From Planctomycetota bacterium (lineage in GTDB: Bacteria > Planctomycetota > UBA1135 > GCA-002686595): a DNA stretch of 64,000 nt. Within the stretch, counting starts at the first letter, position 1, and every line of letters begins with the position of its first letter. The notes under the pieces were generated by a model. It was given only the letters and a program-made list of their open reading frames with translations, did not search any database and had not been told where the DNA came from. The DNA lies in the NCBI GenBank assembly GCA_020638875.1, contig JACKHS010000012.1, forward strand, positions 51,020 to 115,019, in the 5' to 3' direction. Below, piece after piece: positions 1 to 7,479 of this stretch. The position numbers were made by a program, and so were the translations under genes.

Positions 1-1
1 G

Positions 2-178
2 CACCGCTGCTTCTCGTGCGGCCACTGCACCGAGTGCGACACCTGCCTCGTCTACTGCCCCGAGGGCATCATCCGCCGCGGCGGCCCGGGCTACGAGGTG
101 GACTACAGCTACTGCAAGGGCTGCGGGATCTGCGTGGAGGAGTGTCCGCGCGAGGCCATGAGGATGAGCACGCTATGA
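2..178 (+). CDS. porD: Ferredoxin subunit (delta) of 2-oxoacid:ferredoxin oxidoreductase, 5' truncated
   Basis: The reading frame enters from the left window edge, so the N terminus is missing. The visible 58 residues hold one Cys-x2-Cys-x2-Cys-type set near the edge (CFSCGHCTECDTC then YCPEG) and a classical CKGCGICVEECP motif, as in the 2x[4Fe-4S] delta subunit of four-subunit pyruvate or 2-oxoacid oxidoreductases. It would carry electrons from the catalytic beta subunit to soluble ferredoxin in the cytoplasm. Its TGA stop overlaps the ATG of the alpha-subunit gene (ATGA), so the genes are translationally coupled. The Cys spacing of the first site is slightly unusual (an extra CxxC), and only the full sequence would show whether there is an additional cluster. 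Confidence 0.85.
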   Translation, partial: HRCFSCGHCTECDTCLVYCPEGIIRRGGPGYEVDYSYCKGCGICVEECPREAMRMSTL

Positions 179-1338
179 CCACCCAGTTCGTCAGCGCCAA
201 CCACGCGGCCGCGCTCGCGGTCACGCTGGCCGGCCGCGCCAACCGCGGCGCCCGCGGCTTCGGCGGCGGCATCTACCCCATCACGCCGCAGACCGAGTGC
301 ATCGAGTTCCTGTGCACGCAGGAGTTCGACAAGGGCAGCCTGGTGCGCGTCGAGAGCGAGCACAGCGCCATGGCGGTCTGCATGGGCTACTCGCTGTCCG
401 GCGCGCGCAGCTTCACCGCGTCGTCGTCGAACGGCCTGGCCTACATGACCGAGAACGTCTACGCGGCGTCGTTCTACCGCCTGCCCATCGTGATGATGGC
501 GGTGAACCGCACGCTCGGGCCGCCCTGGAACATCTGGGTCGACCACGGCGACACGCTGATGCTGCGCGACACGGGCTGGATCCAGCTCTACTGCGAGGAC
601 AACCAGGAGGTCTTCGACTCGATCCTGATGGCCTACCGCGTGGCCGAGGACCGGCGCGTGCTGCTGCCCGCGATGGTCTGCCAGGACGCGTTCGTGCTCT
701 CGCACACGATGATGCAGACCGAGGTCGCGGAGCAGGAGCAGGTCGACCGCTTCCTGCCCGAGCTCGACCTGCCGCACCGCGTGACGCACGAACCGGTGAC
801 CGTGGGCGGCCTCGACTTCCCGCACGAGACCGAGGCGCACCGCGCGCAGCACCACGCCGCGCTCGGGCGCGTGTTCGACGTCTACGCCGAGGCGCAGGAC
901 GAGTTCGAGGCGATCTTCGGCCGCCGCCCGGCGGACCCGGTGGTGCCCTACCGCATGGAGGACGCCGAGCACGTCGTGGTCTCGATGGGCACGACCGCCA
1001 GCACCGTGCGCACCGCCGTCGACGAGGCGCGCGAGCAAGGCTTCAAGGTCGGCGCGCTGCGCCTGCGCATGTTCCGGCCGTGGCCGGAGGAGCTGCTCGC
1101 GCGCTGGCTCGTCGGCCGCGAGCGCATCGCCGTGCTCGACCGCGACATCAGCCTCGGTCACGGCGGCGTGCTGTGGTCGGAGCTGCGCGGCCTCGCGCCG
1201 CGCGACACGCTCGTGCAGAACTACATGCTCGGGCTCGGCGGCGGCGACATCCGCCCCGGGCACATCACCGAGATCCTCGAGGACCTGCGGACGCGCGAGG
1301 CGTCCGGCGCGCCCGCGCTGATGGAGGTGGGCCAATGA
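175..1338 (+). CDS. porA: 2-oxoacid:ferredoxin oxidoreductase alpha subunit (PorA-like)
   Basis: This 387-residue protein matches the alpha subunit of pyruvate/2-oxoacid:ferredoxin oxidoreductase, which oxidatively decarboxylates a 2-oxoacid with CoA to acyl-CoA, CO2 and reduced ferredoxin. Seen: the N-terminal pyrimidine-binding fold with GGGIYPITPQTE, the ESEHSAM stretch containing the conserved Glu that contacts thiamine diphosphate, and a C-terminal half resembling transketolase domain II (VVVSMGTTASTV, LRMFRPWP). The ATG overlaps the ferredoxin stop and the stop overlaps the next ATG, giving the order porD-porA-porB-small protein. The gamma subunit probably lies just left of the window. 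Pyruvate is the likeliest substrate, but the specificity for pyruvate rather than another 2-oxoacid cannot be read from the sequence. Confidence 0.9.
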   Translation: MTTQFVSANHAAALAVTLAGRANRGARGFGGGIYPITPQTECIEFLCTQEFDKGSLVRVESEHSAMAVCMGYSLSGARSFTASSSNGLAYMTENVYAASFYRLPIVMMAVNRTLGPPWNIWVDHGDTLMLRDTGWIQLYCEDNQEVFDSILMAYRVAEDRRVLLPAMVCQDAFVLSHTMMQTEVAEQEQVDRFLPELDLPHRVTHEPVTVGGLDFPHETEAHRAQHHAALGRVFDVYAEAQDEFEAIFGRRPADPVVPYRMEDAEHVVVSMGTTASTVRTAVDEAREQGFKVGALRLRMFRPWPEELLARWLVGRERIAVLDRDISLGHGGVLWSELRGLAPRDTLVQNYMLGLGGGDIRPGHITEILEDLRTREASGAPALMEVGQ

Positions 1339-2252
1339 TCGAACCGCTCCTCGACGGCATGGTCGGCACGGCCGCCGACCGCTGCGAGCCGCTCCTGCGG
1401 GAGGGCAACACCAACTGCGGCGGCTGCGGCATGTCGATCGCGCTGAACTTCCTCAGCCACGCCGTGTCGCGACGGCCCGTGCAGATGGTGATCCCGGCCT
1501 GCTGCGGCATCGTCACGCCGGGCAAGTTCCCCAACTCGGCCTACGGCGCGCCGGTGGTGGCCGCGACCTTCGCCTCGGCGGCGGCGGTGGCCACGGGCCT
1601 CGCGCGCGTCGCACAGCTCAACGGCGACGACACGCGCGTGGTGTGCTTCGCCGGCGACGGCGGCACCTACGACATCGGGATGGCCACGATCTCGGCCGCG
1701 GCCGAGCGCAACGAGGACATCCTCTACATCTGCTACGACAACGAGATCTACGGCAACACCGGCGGCCAGCGCTCGTCCGCGACGCCGATGGGCGCCAGCA
1801 CGACGACGACGCCGCGCGGCAAGGGCCTCGACAAGAAGGACATGCTGTCGATCATGGCCGCGCACGGCGTGCCGTACGTCGCGTCGGTCTCGCTCGGGCA
1901 CCCCGAGGACACGATGCGCAAGATGAGCCACGCGCTCGAGACGCGCGGCTTCCGCTTCCTGCACGTGCTCTCGCCCTGCCCGACGGGCTGGAAGTCGGAG
2001 CCCTCGGAAGGCATCGCGCTCGTGCGCCTCGCCATCCGCGCCGGGCTGTTCCCGGTGGTCGAGGTCTTCGACGGCTGGCGCACCGTGATCAACGTCGAGC
2101 CCGAGATGAGCCGGGAGGCGCTGGAGGAGTACCTCGCGCGCCAAGGCCGCTTCCGCAAGGGCAGCGGTGACATCGAGGCGGTGCGTCGCGCCGTCGAACA
2201 GCACTGGAAGAGCCTGCGGGCGCGCGCCGCCCTGGAGGATCGCGATGACTGA
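1335..2252 (+). CDS. porB: 2-oxoacid:ferredoxin oxidoreductase beta subunit (PorB-like)
   Basis: This 305-residue beta subunit binds thiamine diphosphate and the proximal [4Fe-4S] cluster. Seen: the N-terminal CGGCGM cysteine pair, a further PACCGI cysteine, the ThDP/Mg motif GDGGTYDIG, the conserved TGGQRSSATP loop and the late SPCPTGWK cysteine typical of PorB. The length fits the family (about 300 residues). The ATG at 1335 overlaps the porA stop. The C-terminal tail (FRKGSGDIEAVRRAVEQHWK) is like other PorB proteins. With PorA it forms the catalytic core in the cytoplasm, feeding reduced ferredoxin to anaerobic or micro-oxic metabolism. Confidence 0.92.
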   Translation: MIEPLLDGMVGTAADRCEPLLREGNTNCGGCGMSIALNFLSHAVSRRPVQMVIPACCGIVTPGKFPNSAYGAPVVAATFASAAAVATGLARVAQLNGDDTRVVCFAGDGGTYDIGMATISAAAERNEDILYICYDNEIYGNTGGQRSSATPMGASTTTTPRGKGLDKKDMLSIMAAHGVPYVASVSLGHPEDTMRKMSHALETRGFRFLHVLSPCPTGWKSEPSEGIALVRLAIRAGLFPVVEVFDGWRTVINVEPEMSREALEEYLARQGRFRKGSGDIEAVRRAVEQHWKSLRARAALEDRDD

Positions 2253-2457
2253 GGCCGAGAACGCCCCGCGCCTGGTGCCCTGCCGGCGCACGGGTCAGGA
2301 GTACGACTGCCGCGAGCACGAGCGCTGCCCCTACTGCTTCGGCAGCCGGGGCGACGTGGCGCGCGGCAAGCACGAGGAGTTCTGCGACTTCGACCCCGAG
2401 CGCGACCCGGTCAGCTTCGGGTTCCCGCCGCACTCCGACCGCGAACAACACGGTTGA
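2245..2457 (+). CDS. Small Cys-rich protein of the POR operon, function unknown
   Basis: This is a 70-residue acidic/basic mixed protein whose ATG overlaps the end of porB by 8 nt, so it is co-translated with the oxidoreductase. It has five cysteines (C13, C22, C28, C31, C47), including a CPYC pair and a His-rich surround (REHERCPYCFG), which suggests a metal or small cluster site; that is inference. No signal peptide or membrane segment is present. The coupling suggests an accessory or maturation role for the POR complex. I do not recognise a named family. The coding frame is supported by the operon overlap and by the steady high-GC third positions. Confidence 0.7.
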   Translation: MTEAENAPRLVPCRRTGQEYDCREHERCPYCFGSRGDVARGKHEEFCDFDPERDPVSFGFPPHSDREQHG

Positions 2458-2496
2458 GCGCGGTCGCCGGAGAGTGAAGAGGGCGAGGGCGAGGTG

Positions 2497-2502
2497 TAGG
2501 CT
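2497..2502 (+). promoter_or_regulatory. Candidate -10 hexamer for a leaderless chaN-like mRNA
   Basis: TAGGCT lies 6 nt before the ATG at 2509. Transcription starting seven bases after the hexamer would begin at the A of the start codon. No Shine-Dalgarno fits in this space. The hexamer position is seen; promoter activity is inferred. There is no convincing -35 box (GTGAAG 17 nt upstream matches poorly). Confidence 0.35.
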
Positions 2503-2508
2503 GGAGCC

Positions 2509-3462
2509 ATGAAGCTCCCGCACCTCGCCCTCGTCGTCCTGCTGCTGGGCGCGGCCTCGTGCCGCGCGACCTCGTCGAACACCGCCGCCCGCTCCGCGGC
2601 CCCGAAGGACCTGCGCGAGCTCGCGCTGTTCGACGGCGCGACGGGCTTCCGCGAGAGCTGGAGCACGCTGCTCGACGACGTCTCGCGCGCCGACGTGGTC
2701 GTGATCGGCGAGCTGCACGGGCACCCGGTCGGCCTGCCGTGGGCCGAGCAGCTCTGGGAGGACGTGCTGGCGCGCGACCCGCACAGCGCGCTGGCGCTCG
2801 AGTTCGTGACGCGCGACTGCCAGCAGGCGCTGGATCGCTACCTCGACGGATCGATCACCTTCGAGCAGCTCCGGGCGCGCGCGAAGGAGATCGCGGGCTG
2901 CGGCGTCGACGACCACCGCGCGATGATCGAAGCGGCGCGCGCCGCGGGTCGCCCGGTGTTCGGCGCGAACACCTCGCGCCCCTACAACAAGATCGCACGC
3001 GAGCAGGGCTACGACGCGCTGTGGGACGTGCCGGCCGCGGAGCAGCACCTGTTCGACGTCCCGCCCGTGATGCCCGCGGGCGGCTACCGCAACCGCTTCA
3101 TGTCGTTCATGCGCGGCGGCGGCGACGACGGCTTCGAGGACGAGCCGTACGCGGGCGCGCGCGCGCTCGACCCGCCCGCCAGCGCGCAGGAAGAAGCCAT
3201 CTTCCGCTCGCAGGCGCTCTGGGACGGCACGATGTCGGGCACCGTCGCCGACGCGCTCGCCGAGGGCTTGCACCCGGTGCTGCTCGAGGTCGGCCAGTTC
3301 CACTGCGATCGCGACGGCGGCACGGTGCAGTTGCTGCGCCGCCGCTGCCCCGACGCGCGCGTCCTGGTCGTCTCGGTGACGAGCACGTGGTCCGAGCTCC
3401 TGCGCGCGGAGGACTACGGCCGCGCGGACTACGTGGTCTACGTCGGCCCGAGCGGCGACTGA
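2509..3462 (+). CDS. ChaN-like (haem-binding uptake, Tiki superfamily) lipoprotein
   Basis: This 317-residue protein has a lipoprotein signal: hydrophobic residues 6-17 followed by LGAASC with Cys18 as the lipidation site. The mature part starts its domain with DVVVIGELHGHP (residues 62-73), the hallmark Glu-x-His motif of the ChaN/DUF399 family, followed by ALEFVTRDCQQALDRYL and a later LLEVGQFHCDRDGG containing a conserved His. ChaN proteins bind haem or iron at a membrane surface; the related Tiki fold also includes metalloproteases. The neighbours give no iron-uptake context. It has its own candidate promoter directly before the ATG and no SD, so it is probably transcribed separately from the upstream POR operon. 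Confidence 0.75.
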   Translation: MKLPHLALVVLLLGAASCRATSSNTAARSAAPKDLRELALFDGATGFRESWSTLLDDVSRADVVVIGELHGHPVGLPWAEQLWEDVLARDPHSALALEFVTRDCQQALDRYLDGSITFEQLRARAKEIAGCGVDDHRAMIEAARAAGRPVFGANTSRPYNKIAREQGYDALWDVPAAEQHLFDVPPVMPAGGYRNRFMSFMRGGGDDGFEDEPYAGARALDPPASAQEEAIFRSQALWDGTMSGTVADALAEGLHPVLLEVGQFHCDRDGGTVQLLRRRCPDARVLVVSVTSTWSELLRAEDYGRADYVVYVGPSGD

Positions 3463-3564
3463 GCGCCCCCGGCCGGCCCGCGCCGGCGCCCGCTCGCCAA
3501 CTCCGGCGCGCCTGCCGTAGACTCGGGCCCGTAGCGAGGCCTCGATCCACAGGGAGGGACGACG

Positions 3565-5910
3565 ATGGGCGCTGGCGACGGGAAGTTCGTGTTGGGGCTC
3601 CTGCTGGGCGCGCTGGTGGGCGCCGGCGGGCTGTACTGGCTGAACGGGGCGACCGGGCAGGCGGCGGCGAGCGCGCCGGCGCTCGAGCGCGAGACGGCGC
3701 CCGCGGCGGTGAGCGCGCCGAGCGCCGCGGCGCCCGAGCTCACGCGCACCGCGAGTCGCGAGGAGCGCAACCAGGCCGCGTCGGACGACGCGGGTGAGGT
3801 CGAGGTCTCCGACACCGAGGTCGCGCGCCTCGTCGCGCAGACGCACGTCGAGCCGGCCGCGGTGACGCGCGGCGAGGGCACCGTGACCGGCGTCGTGCTC
3901 GACGCCGACGGGCGCGGCGTGGGCGGCGTGCTCGTGCGCGCCAGCGAGGACCGCAGCCGCAGCTACACGCGCGCGGCCGACAGCTTCTCGGGCGCGCCGC
4001 CCGTGGACCGCAGCGTCGAGGACGTGGTGAAGAGCGCCGTGACCTCGCACCTGCGCACGCGCGCCGAGCGCGTCGAGGCGCGCAGCGACGCCGCGGGCAA
4101 CTTCACGCTCGCGCAGCTCGGCGACGGCACGTGGAGCGTGAACGCGTACAAGGAGGGCTTCCGACTCGAGCGCGTCGGCGAGTCGCGTTCGGTGCGCGCG
4201 GGCGACCGCGTCGAGTACACGGCCACGCCGGTGGTGGCCGTGCCGGTGCGCGTGCTCGCGGTCGGCGGCGCGCCCGCCGCGAAGGCCTTCGTGGTGTGCG
4301 ACGGCGGCGACCGCTCGAGCCGCTGGAGTCTGCGCTGGAGCGCGGAGGAGCCGACGCTGTGGCTGCCCGCGGGCGACTACGAGCTGACCGCGTTCTCGTC
4401 CGACGGCAACGGCGACAGCGACCGCGAGGACAACGACGCGCGCGAGGCGTCGCAGACCGAGACGCTGGCGCTGCCCGCCGGCGCGCAGCCGGGCGAGGTC
4501 GTGCTGACTCTCGCGCCGCGCAGCGGCGTGCGCGGGCGCCTGCTGACGAGCGGCCTCCTGAGCTCGGACGACCGGCCGACCGCGAAGCTGATGGAGCTCG
4601 CGGCGGGCGCGGAGCCGAACCTCGAGGCGCTGGCCGACTCGAACAAGTCGTCGAACTCCTGGCGCGACGACAGCTACCACTTCTACGACCTCGAGCCGGG
4701 GCGCTACGTCGTGGGCGCGGCGCGCTCGAGCTGGAGCGCGCCGATCGTGGCGCACGAGGTCTTCGAGGTCACCGACGGCGTGCTCGAGCTGAACCTCACG
4801 CTGCCCGAGGCCGACCGCAGCCAGATGCTGGTGGTGCACGTGCAGGGCCCCGACGGCCGCCCGCTCGACGGCGTGGACTTCATGTTCGAGTACCACAAGG
4901 GCTTCGGCGGCGGCAGCCGCGGCGTGCAGGCCGTGCAGGACCGCCAGAAGGATTGGCTGCTCGAGCTGCCCGAGGAGTTCCGCGAGGACTGGCTCGCCGG
5001 CAAGGCGACCACGGGCACGTACGGCCTGCAGGTCGAGCACGACCGCTACGGCACGCGCACGGTCGAGCTCACGCCCGGTCAGCTCGACGTCTCCGTCCGC
5101 TTCGAGGAACCCGCGAGCCTCGTCGTCGACGTGCCCGGCTACGTCGGCAGCGCGTACGTCGGCCGCGTGCTGGTGCAGTGCACCAACAAGGGCAGCCGCT
5201 CGACCTGGTTCAACAGCGACGACGGCGGGCGCGTCAACGCCGCGGGCAGCGCGACCTTCGACAAGCTCGCGCCGGGCGAGTACTCGCTCGCGCTGATGAT
5301 CGAGCAGGACGACGCCGGCGGCTGGCGCCCGCAGCAGCGCGTCGCGGGGACGGACTTCAAGGTCGGCCCCGGCGAGAACCACGCCACGCTGGCCATCCCG
5401 CCGCTGCACGTGCTCGTCGTGCACTACGCCGACGCGAAGAGCGGCGCGAACCTGGCGCTGCGGCCGCTCGACCGGGACGAGACGGATCCCTGGGGCCGCT
5501 CGGGCGCCGAGTTCGGCGACGACGGCCTCGCGCGCTTCGAGTGCGTGCCGGCCGGCGACTACGAGCTGATGTTCTGGGGCGGCGCGCCGAAGAAGATGCG
5601 CGTGAGCGTGCCCTGCGGCCAGGTCGAGTTCACGCCCATGCGGCTCGACGCGCTGCTCGTCACGATCACCGACGAAGGCGGCGACCTCGCGAAGGCCGGG
5701 TTCCGCGCGGGCGACCTCGTGATCGGCGTGAACGGCGCCGAGTTCGAGGGCGAGCCCGGCAACCCCTGGGGCGAGCTCTACTCCTCGAAGACCGCCGAGC
5801 TGACCTACATCGTGCTGCGCGGCGGCAAGCGCCTCGAGGTCACGCTGCGCGGTGCTGACGTGGGCGACTGGTCGACGATGGGCGGCACCCTCGAGCCGAC
5901 GGCGCGCTGA
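3565..5910 (+). CDS. Membrane-anchored protein with CarboxypepD_reg-like repeats and a C-terminal PDZ domain
   Basis: This 781-residue protein starts at an ATG preceded by a good SD (AGGGAGGG at 3551-3558). Residues 8-28 form one hydrophobic anchor, so the rest faces the periplasm or outside. Residues from about 108 contain a carboxypeptidase-regulatory-like unit (GTVTGVVLDADGRGVGGVLV, then SDAAGNFTLAQLGDGTWSV), and similar beta-sandwich units appear to follow (GRYVVGAARSSWSAP, YSLALMIEQDD). Residues about 690-770 resemble a PDZ domain (KAGFRAGDLVIGVNGAEF, with an AELTYIVLRGGKRLEV strand). No catalytic site is visible. A role as an envelope scaffold or binding protein is inferred. A strong hairpin follows the stop codon. 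Confidence 0.75.
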   Translation: MGAGDGKFVLGLLLGALVGAGGLYWLNGATGQAAASAPALERETAPAAVSAPSAAAPELTRTASREERNQAASDDAGEVEVSDTEVARLVAQTHVEPAAVTRGEGTVTGVVLDADGRGVGGVLVRASEDRSRSYTRAADSFSGAPPVDRSVEDVVKSAVTSHLRTRAERVEARSDAAGNFTLAQLGDGTWSVNAYKEGFRLERVGESRSVRAGDRVEYTATPVVAVPVRVLAVGGAPAAKAFVVCDGGDRSSRWSLRWSAEEPTLWLPAGDYELTAFSSDGNGDSDREDNDAREASQTETLALPAGAQPGEVVLTLAPRSGVRGRLLTSGLLSSDDRPTAKLMELAAGAEPNLEALADSNKSSNSWRDDSYHFYDLEPGRYVVGAARSSWSAPIVAHEVFEVTDGVLELNLTLPEADRSQMLVVHVQGPDGRPLDGVDFMFEYHKGFGGGSRGVQAVQDRQKDWLLELPEEFREDWLAGKATTGTYGLQVEHDRYGTRTVELTPGQLDVSVRFEEPASLVVDVPGYVGSAYVGRVLVQCTNKGSRSTWFNSDDGGRVNAAGSATFDKLAPGEYSLALMIEQDDAGGWRPQQRVAGTDFKVGPGENHATLAIPPLHVLVVHYADAKSGANLALRPLDRDETDPWGRSGAEFGDDGLARFECVPAGDYELMFWGGAPKKMRVSVPCGQVEFTPMRLDALLVTITDEGGDLAKAGFRAGDLVIGVNGAEFEGEPGNPWGELYSSKTAELTYIVLRGGKRLEVTLRGADVGDWSTMGGTLEPTAR

Positions 5911-5920
5911 GGCCGGCGCC

Positions 5921-5952
5921 CCGCGCCCCGTGTGACGCGACACGGGGCGCGG
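5921..5952 (+). terminator. Hairpin after the PDZ protein gene
   Basis: A perfect 13-bp stem (5921-5933 with 5940-5952, arm CCGCGCCCCGTGT) and a 6-nt loop lie 10 bp after the stop codon. There is no T-run, so it could be a terminator of the high-GC I-shaped kind or an RNA-stability hairpin. Confidence 0.6.
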
Positions 5953-5972
5953 GCGCGGAATTCGCGCGCGGT

Positions 5973-5999
5973 CGTCACACGGGCGGCGCGTCGCTCGTC
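5973..5999 (+). promoter_or_regulatory. ECF41-type promoter (cGTCACA-N16-CGTC)
   Basis: The sequence has CGTCACA at 5973-5979, exactly 16 nt, then CGTC at 5996-5999. The published ECF41 promoter consensus, as I recall it, is TGTCACA-N16-CGTC, so only one base differs. It lies 48 bp before the AhpD-like gene, which is followed by an ECF41 sigma gene, exactly the arrangement expected for autoregulation of the pair. Confidence 0.75.
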
Positions 6000-6047
6000 C
6001 TGCTCGCGACGCGCGAGGTCGCCCCCCTCGGCGTCCCGGAGCCCACG

Positions 6048-6584
6048 ATGACCGACGCCCCCACCCCCACCCCCACGCCCGACGAGCTGCGCGAGCACCT
6101 GCGCGCCTTCGGGCGCGCCTACGCCTACGACGCGAGCTACCTCGAGGAGCTGCTCGCCGCGAGCCCGGCCGGCTTTCGCGCGTTCCAGGCCGCGCAGCCG
6201 CTGGGCGCGTTCCGCCGCGAGCTGCCGCTCGAGGCGCACTGGGTCGCGCGCGTCGCGACGATGCAGGCCGAGGACTGCGGCGCGTGCGGCCAGCTCAACG
6301 TGCGCATGGCCCTCGAGGCGGGCGTCGACCGCGAGCTGCTGCGCGCGCTGGTGCACGCGCCGGACGCGCTCGACGAGGCGCTGCGCGACGTGCGCCTGCA
6401 CGCGCTGGCCGTCGCGCGCGCGGAGCCGGTGGACCTCGAGCGCGTCGAGCGCCTGCGCGCCCGCTACGGCGCGGCGGGCCTCGCGGAGCTCGCGCTCGTC
6501 GTCGCGGGCTGCCGCGTGTACCCGACGCTGAAGCGCGCCCTCGGCCGCATGGCCGCTTGCGCGCCGGTGAGCGTCGACGTCTGA
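6048..6584 (+). CDS. AhpD/carboxymuconolactone-decarboxylase-like protein, ECF41 partner
   Basis: This 178-residue helical protein contains AEDCGACGQLN at residues 74-84, the CxxC redox pair (C77, C80) of the AhpD/CMD fold. The His normally four residues after the second Cys is Asn84 here, so classical AhpD proton relay may be altered. ECF41 sigma factors are typically encoded beside a carboxymuconolactone decarboxylase, oxidoreductase or epimerase gene; this is that partner. The low-complexity PTPTPTP start may be disordered. The stop overlaps the next ATG by 1 nt. The substrate is unknown; a peroxide or thiol-redox role is inferred from the family. Confidence 0.8.
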   Translation: MTDAPTPTPTPDELREHLRAFGRAYAYDASYLEELLAASPAGFRAFQAAQPLGAFRRELPLEAHWVARVATMQAEDCGACGQLNVRMALEAGVDRELLRALVHAPDALDEALRDVRLHALAVARAEPVDLERVERLRARYGAAGLAELALVVAGCRVYPTLKRALGRMAACAPVSVDV

Positions 6585-7459
6585 TGCGGCCCGCCATGGC
6601 CGACGTCCGCCTCTTCGAGGAGCAGCGCGCGCACCTCGCGCGGCTCGCCTACCAGCTCCTCGGCTCGGTCGGCGACGCCGAGGACATGGTGCAGGAGACG
6701 TTCGTGCGCTGGCAGGCCGCCGGCGACTTCGCGCCGCGCGACGCGCGCGCGTGGTTCACGACGACGTGCACGCGGCTGTGCCTCGATCGCCTGAAGTCCG
6801 CGCAGCGCCAGCGCCGCGAGTACGTCGGCGAGTGGCTGCCCGAGCCGCTGCTCGCGACGCCCGCGGAGGACCCGCGCGAGCTCGACGACGCGGTCTCGGT
6901 CGCGCTGCTCGTGACGCTGGAGGCGCTCGCCCCCGCCGAGCGCGCGGCCTTCCTGCTGCACGACGTGTTCGGCTACGAGTTCGCCGAGGTCGCCCGGATC
7001 CTCGCGCTGAAGCCCGCGCACTGCCGCCAGCTCGCCGTGCGCGCGCGGGCGCGACTGCGCGGCCGCGAGCACCCGCGGGCGGTGGACCGTGCGGGCTACG
7101 AGCGCCTCTCGCACGCCTTCTTCGCGGCGCTGCGCGGCGGCGACCTCGAGGGCCTGCAGGCGCTCCTGTGCGAGGACGTGCGCTTCCACGCCGACGGCGG
7201 CGGCAAGGCCAGCGCCGCGCGGCGCGTGCTCGCGGGACGCCCGGCCGTGCTGCGCTTCCTCGAGCGCGCCGTGATCGCCGGGCAGCGCGAGGTGCCGCAC
7301 GAGGCGCGCGACGTCTGGTTCAACGGGGCGCCCGGCGTCGTGCTGTACGCGGACGGCGCGCCGGTCAGCGCCTTCCAGTTCGAGCTCGCCGGCGAGCGCA
7401 TCGGGGCGATCTACGTGCACCGCAACCCCGACAAGCTCGCGGCCTTCGCGGGCGTCTGA
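6584..7459 (+). CDS. ECF41-family sigma factor with fused SnoaL-like C-terminal domain
   Basis: This 291-residue sigma factor carries region 2 (about residues 10-75, with LGSVGDAEDMVQETF), region 4 (about 108-158) and a C-terminal SnoaL/NTF2-like domain (about 168-290). All three signature motifs of ECF41 are visible: WLPEP in the linker (84-88), DGGGK (204-208) and NPDKL (281-285). In this family the C-terminal domain takes the place of an anti-sigma factor, contacting the sigma core and tuning activity. It is co-transcribed with the AhpD-like gene from a matching promoter. An alternative start is the ATG at 6596 (MADVRLF), which would remove four residues. The gene converges with the dipeptidase gene 20 bp away. 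Confidence 0.93.
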   Translation: MRPAMADVRLFEEQRAHLARLAYQLLGSVGDAEDMVQETFVRWQAAGDFAPRDARAWFTTTCTRLCLDRLKSAQRQRREYVGEWLPEPLLATPAEDPRELDDAVSVALLVTLEALAPAERAAFLLHDVFGYEFAEVARILALKPAHCRQLAVRARARLRGREHPRAVDRAGYERLSHAFFAALRGGDLEGLQALLCEDVRFHADGGGKASAARRVLAGRPAVLRFLERAVIAGQREVPHEARDVWFNGAPGVVLYADGAPVSAFQFELAGERIGAIYVHRNPDKLAAFAGV

Positions 7460-7479
7460 GGCGCGCCGCACGCGCGCGC

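Noticed and set aside
2089..5943. A minus-strand open frame of 1284 codons
   Set aside because: It is antisense to porB, the ChaN-like gene and the PDZ protein, has no family motifs and an Arg/Ala/Val/His composition produced by GC codon bias.
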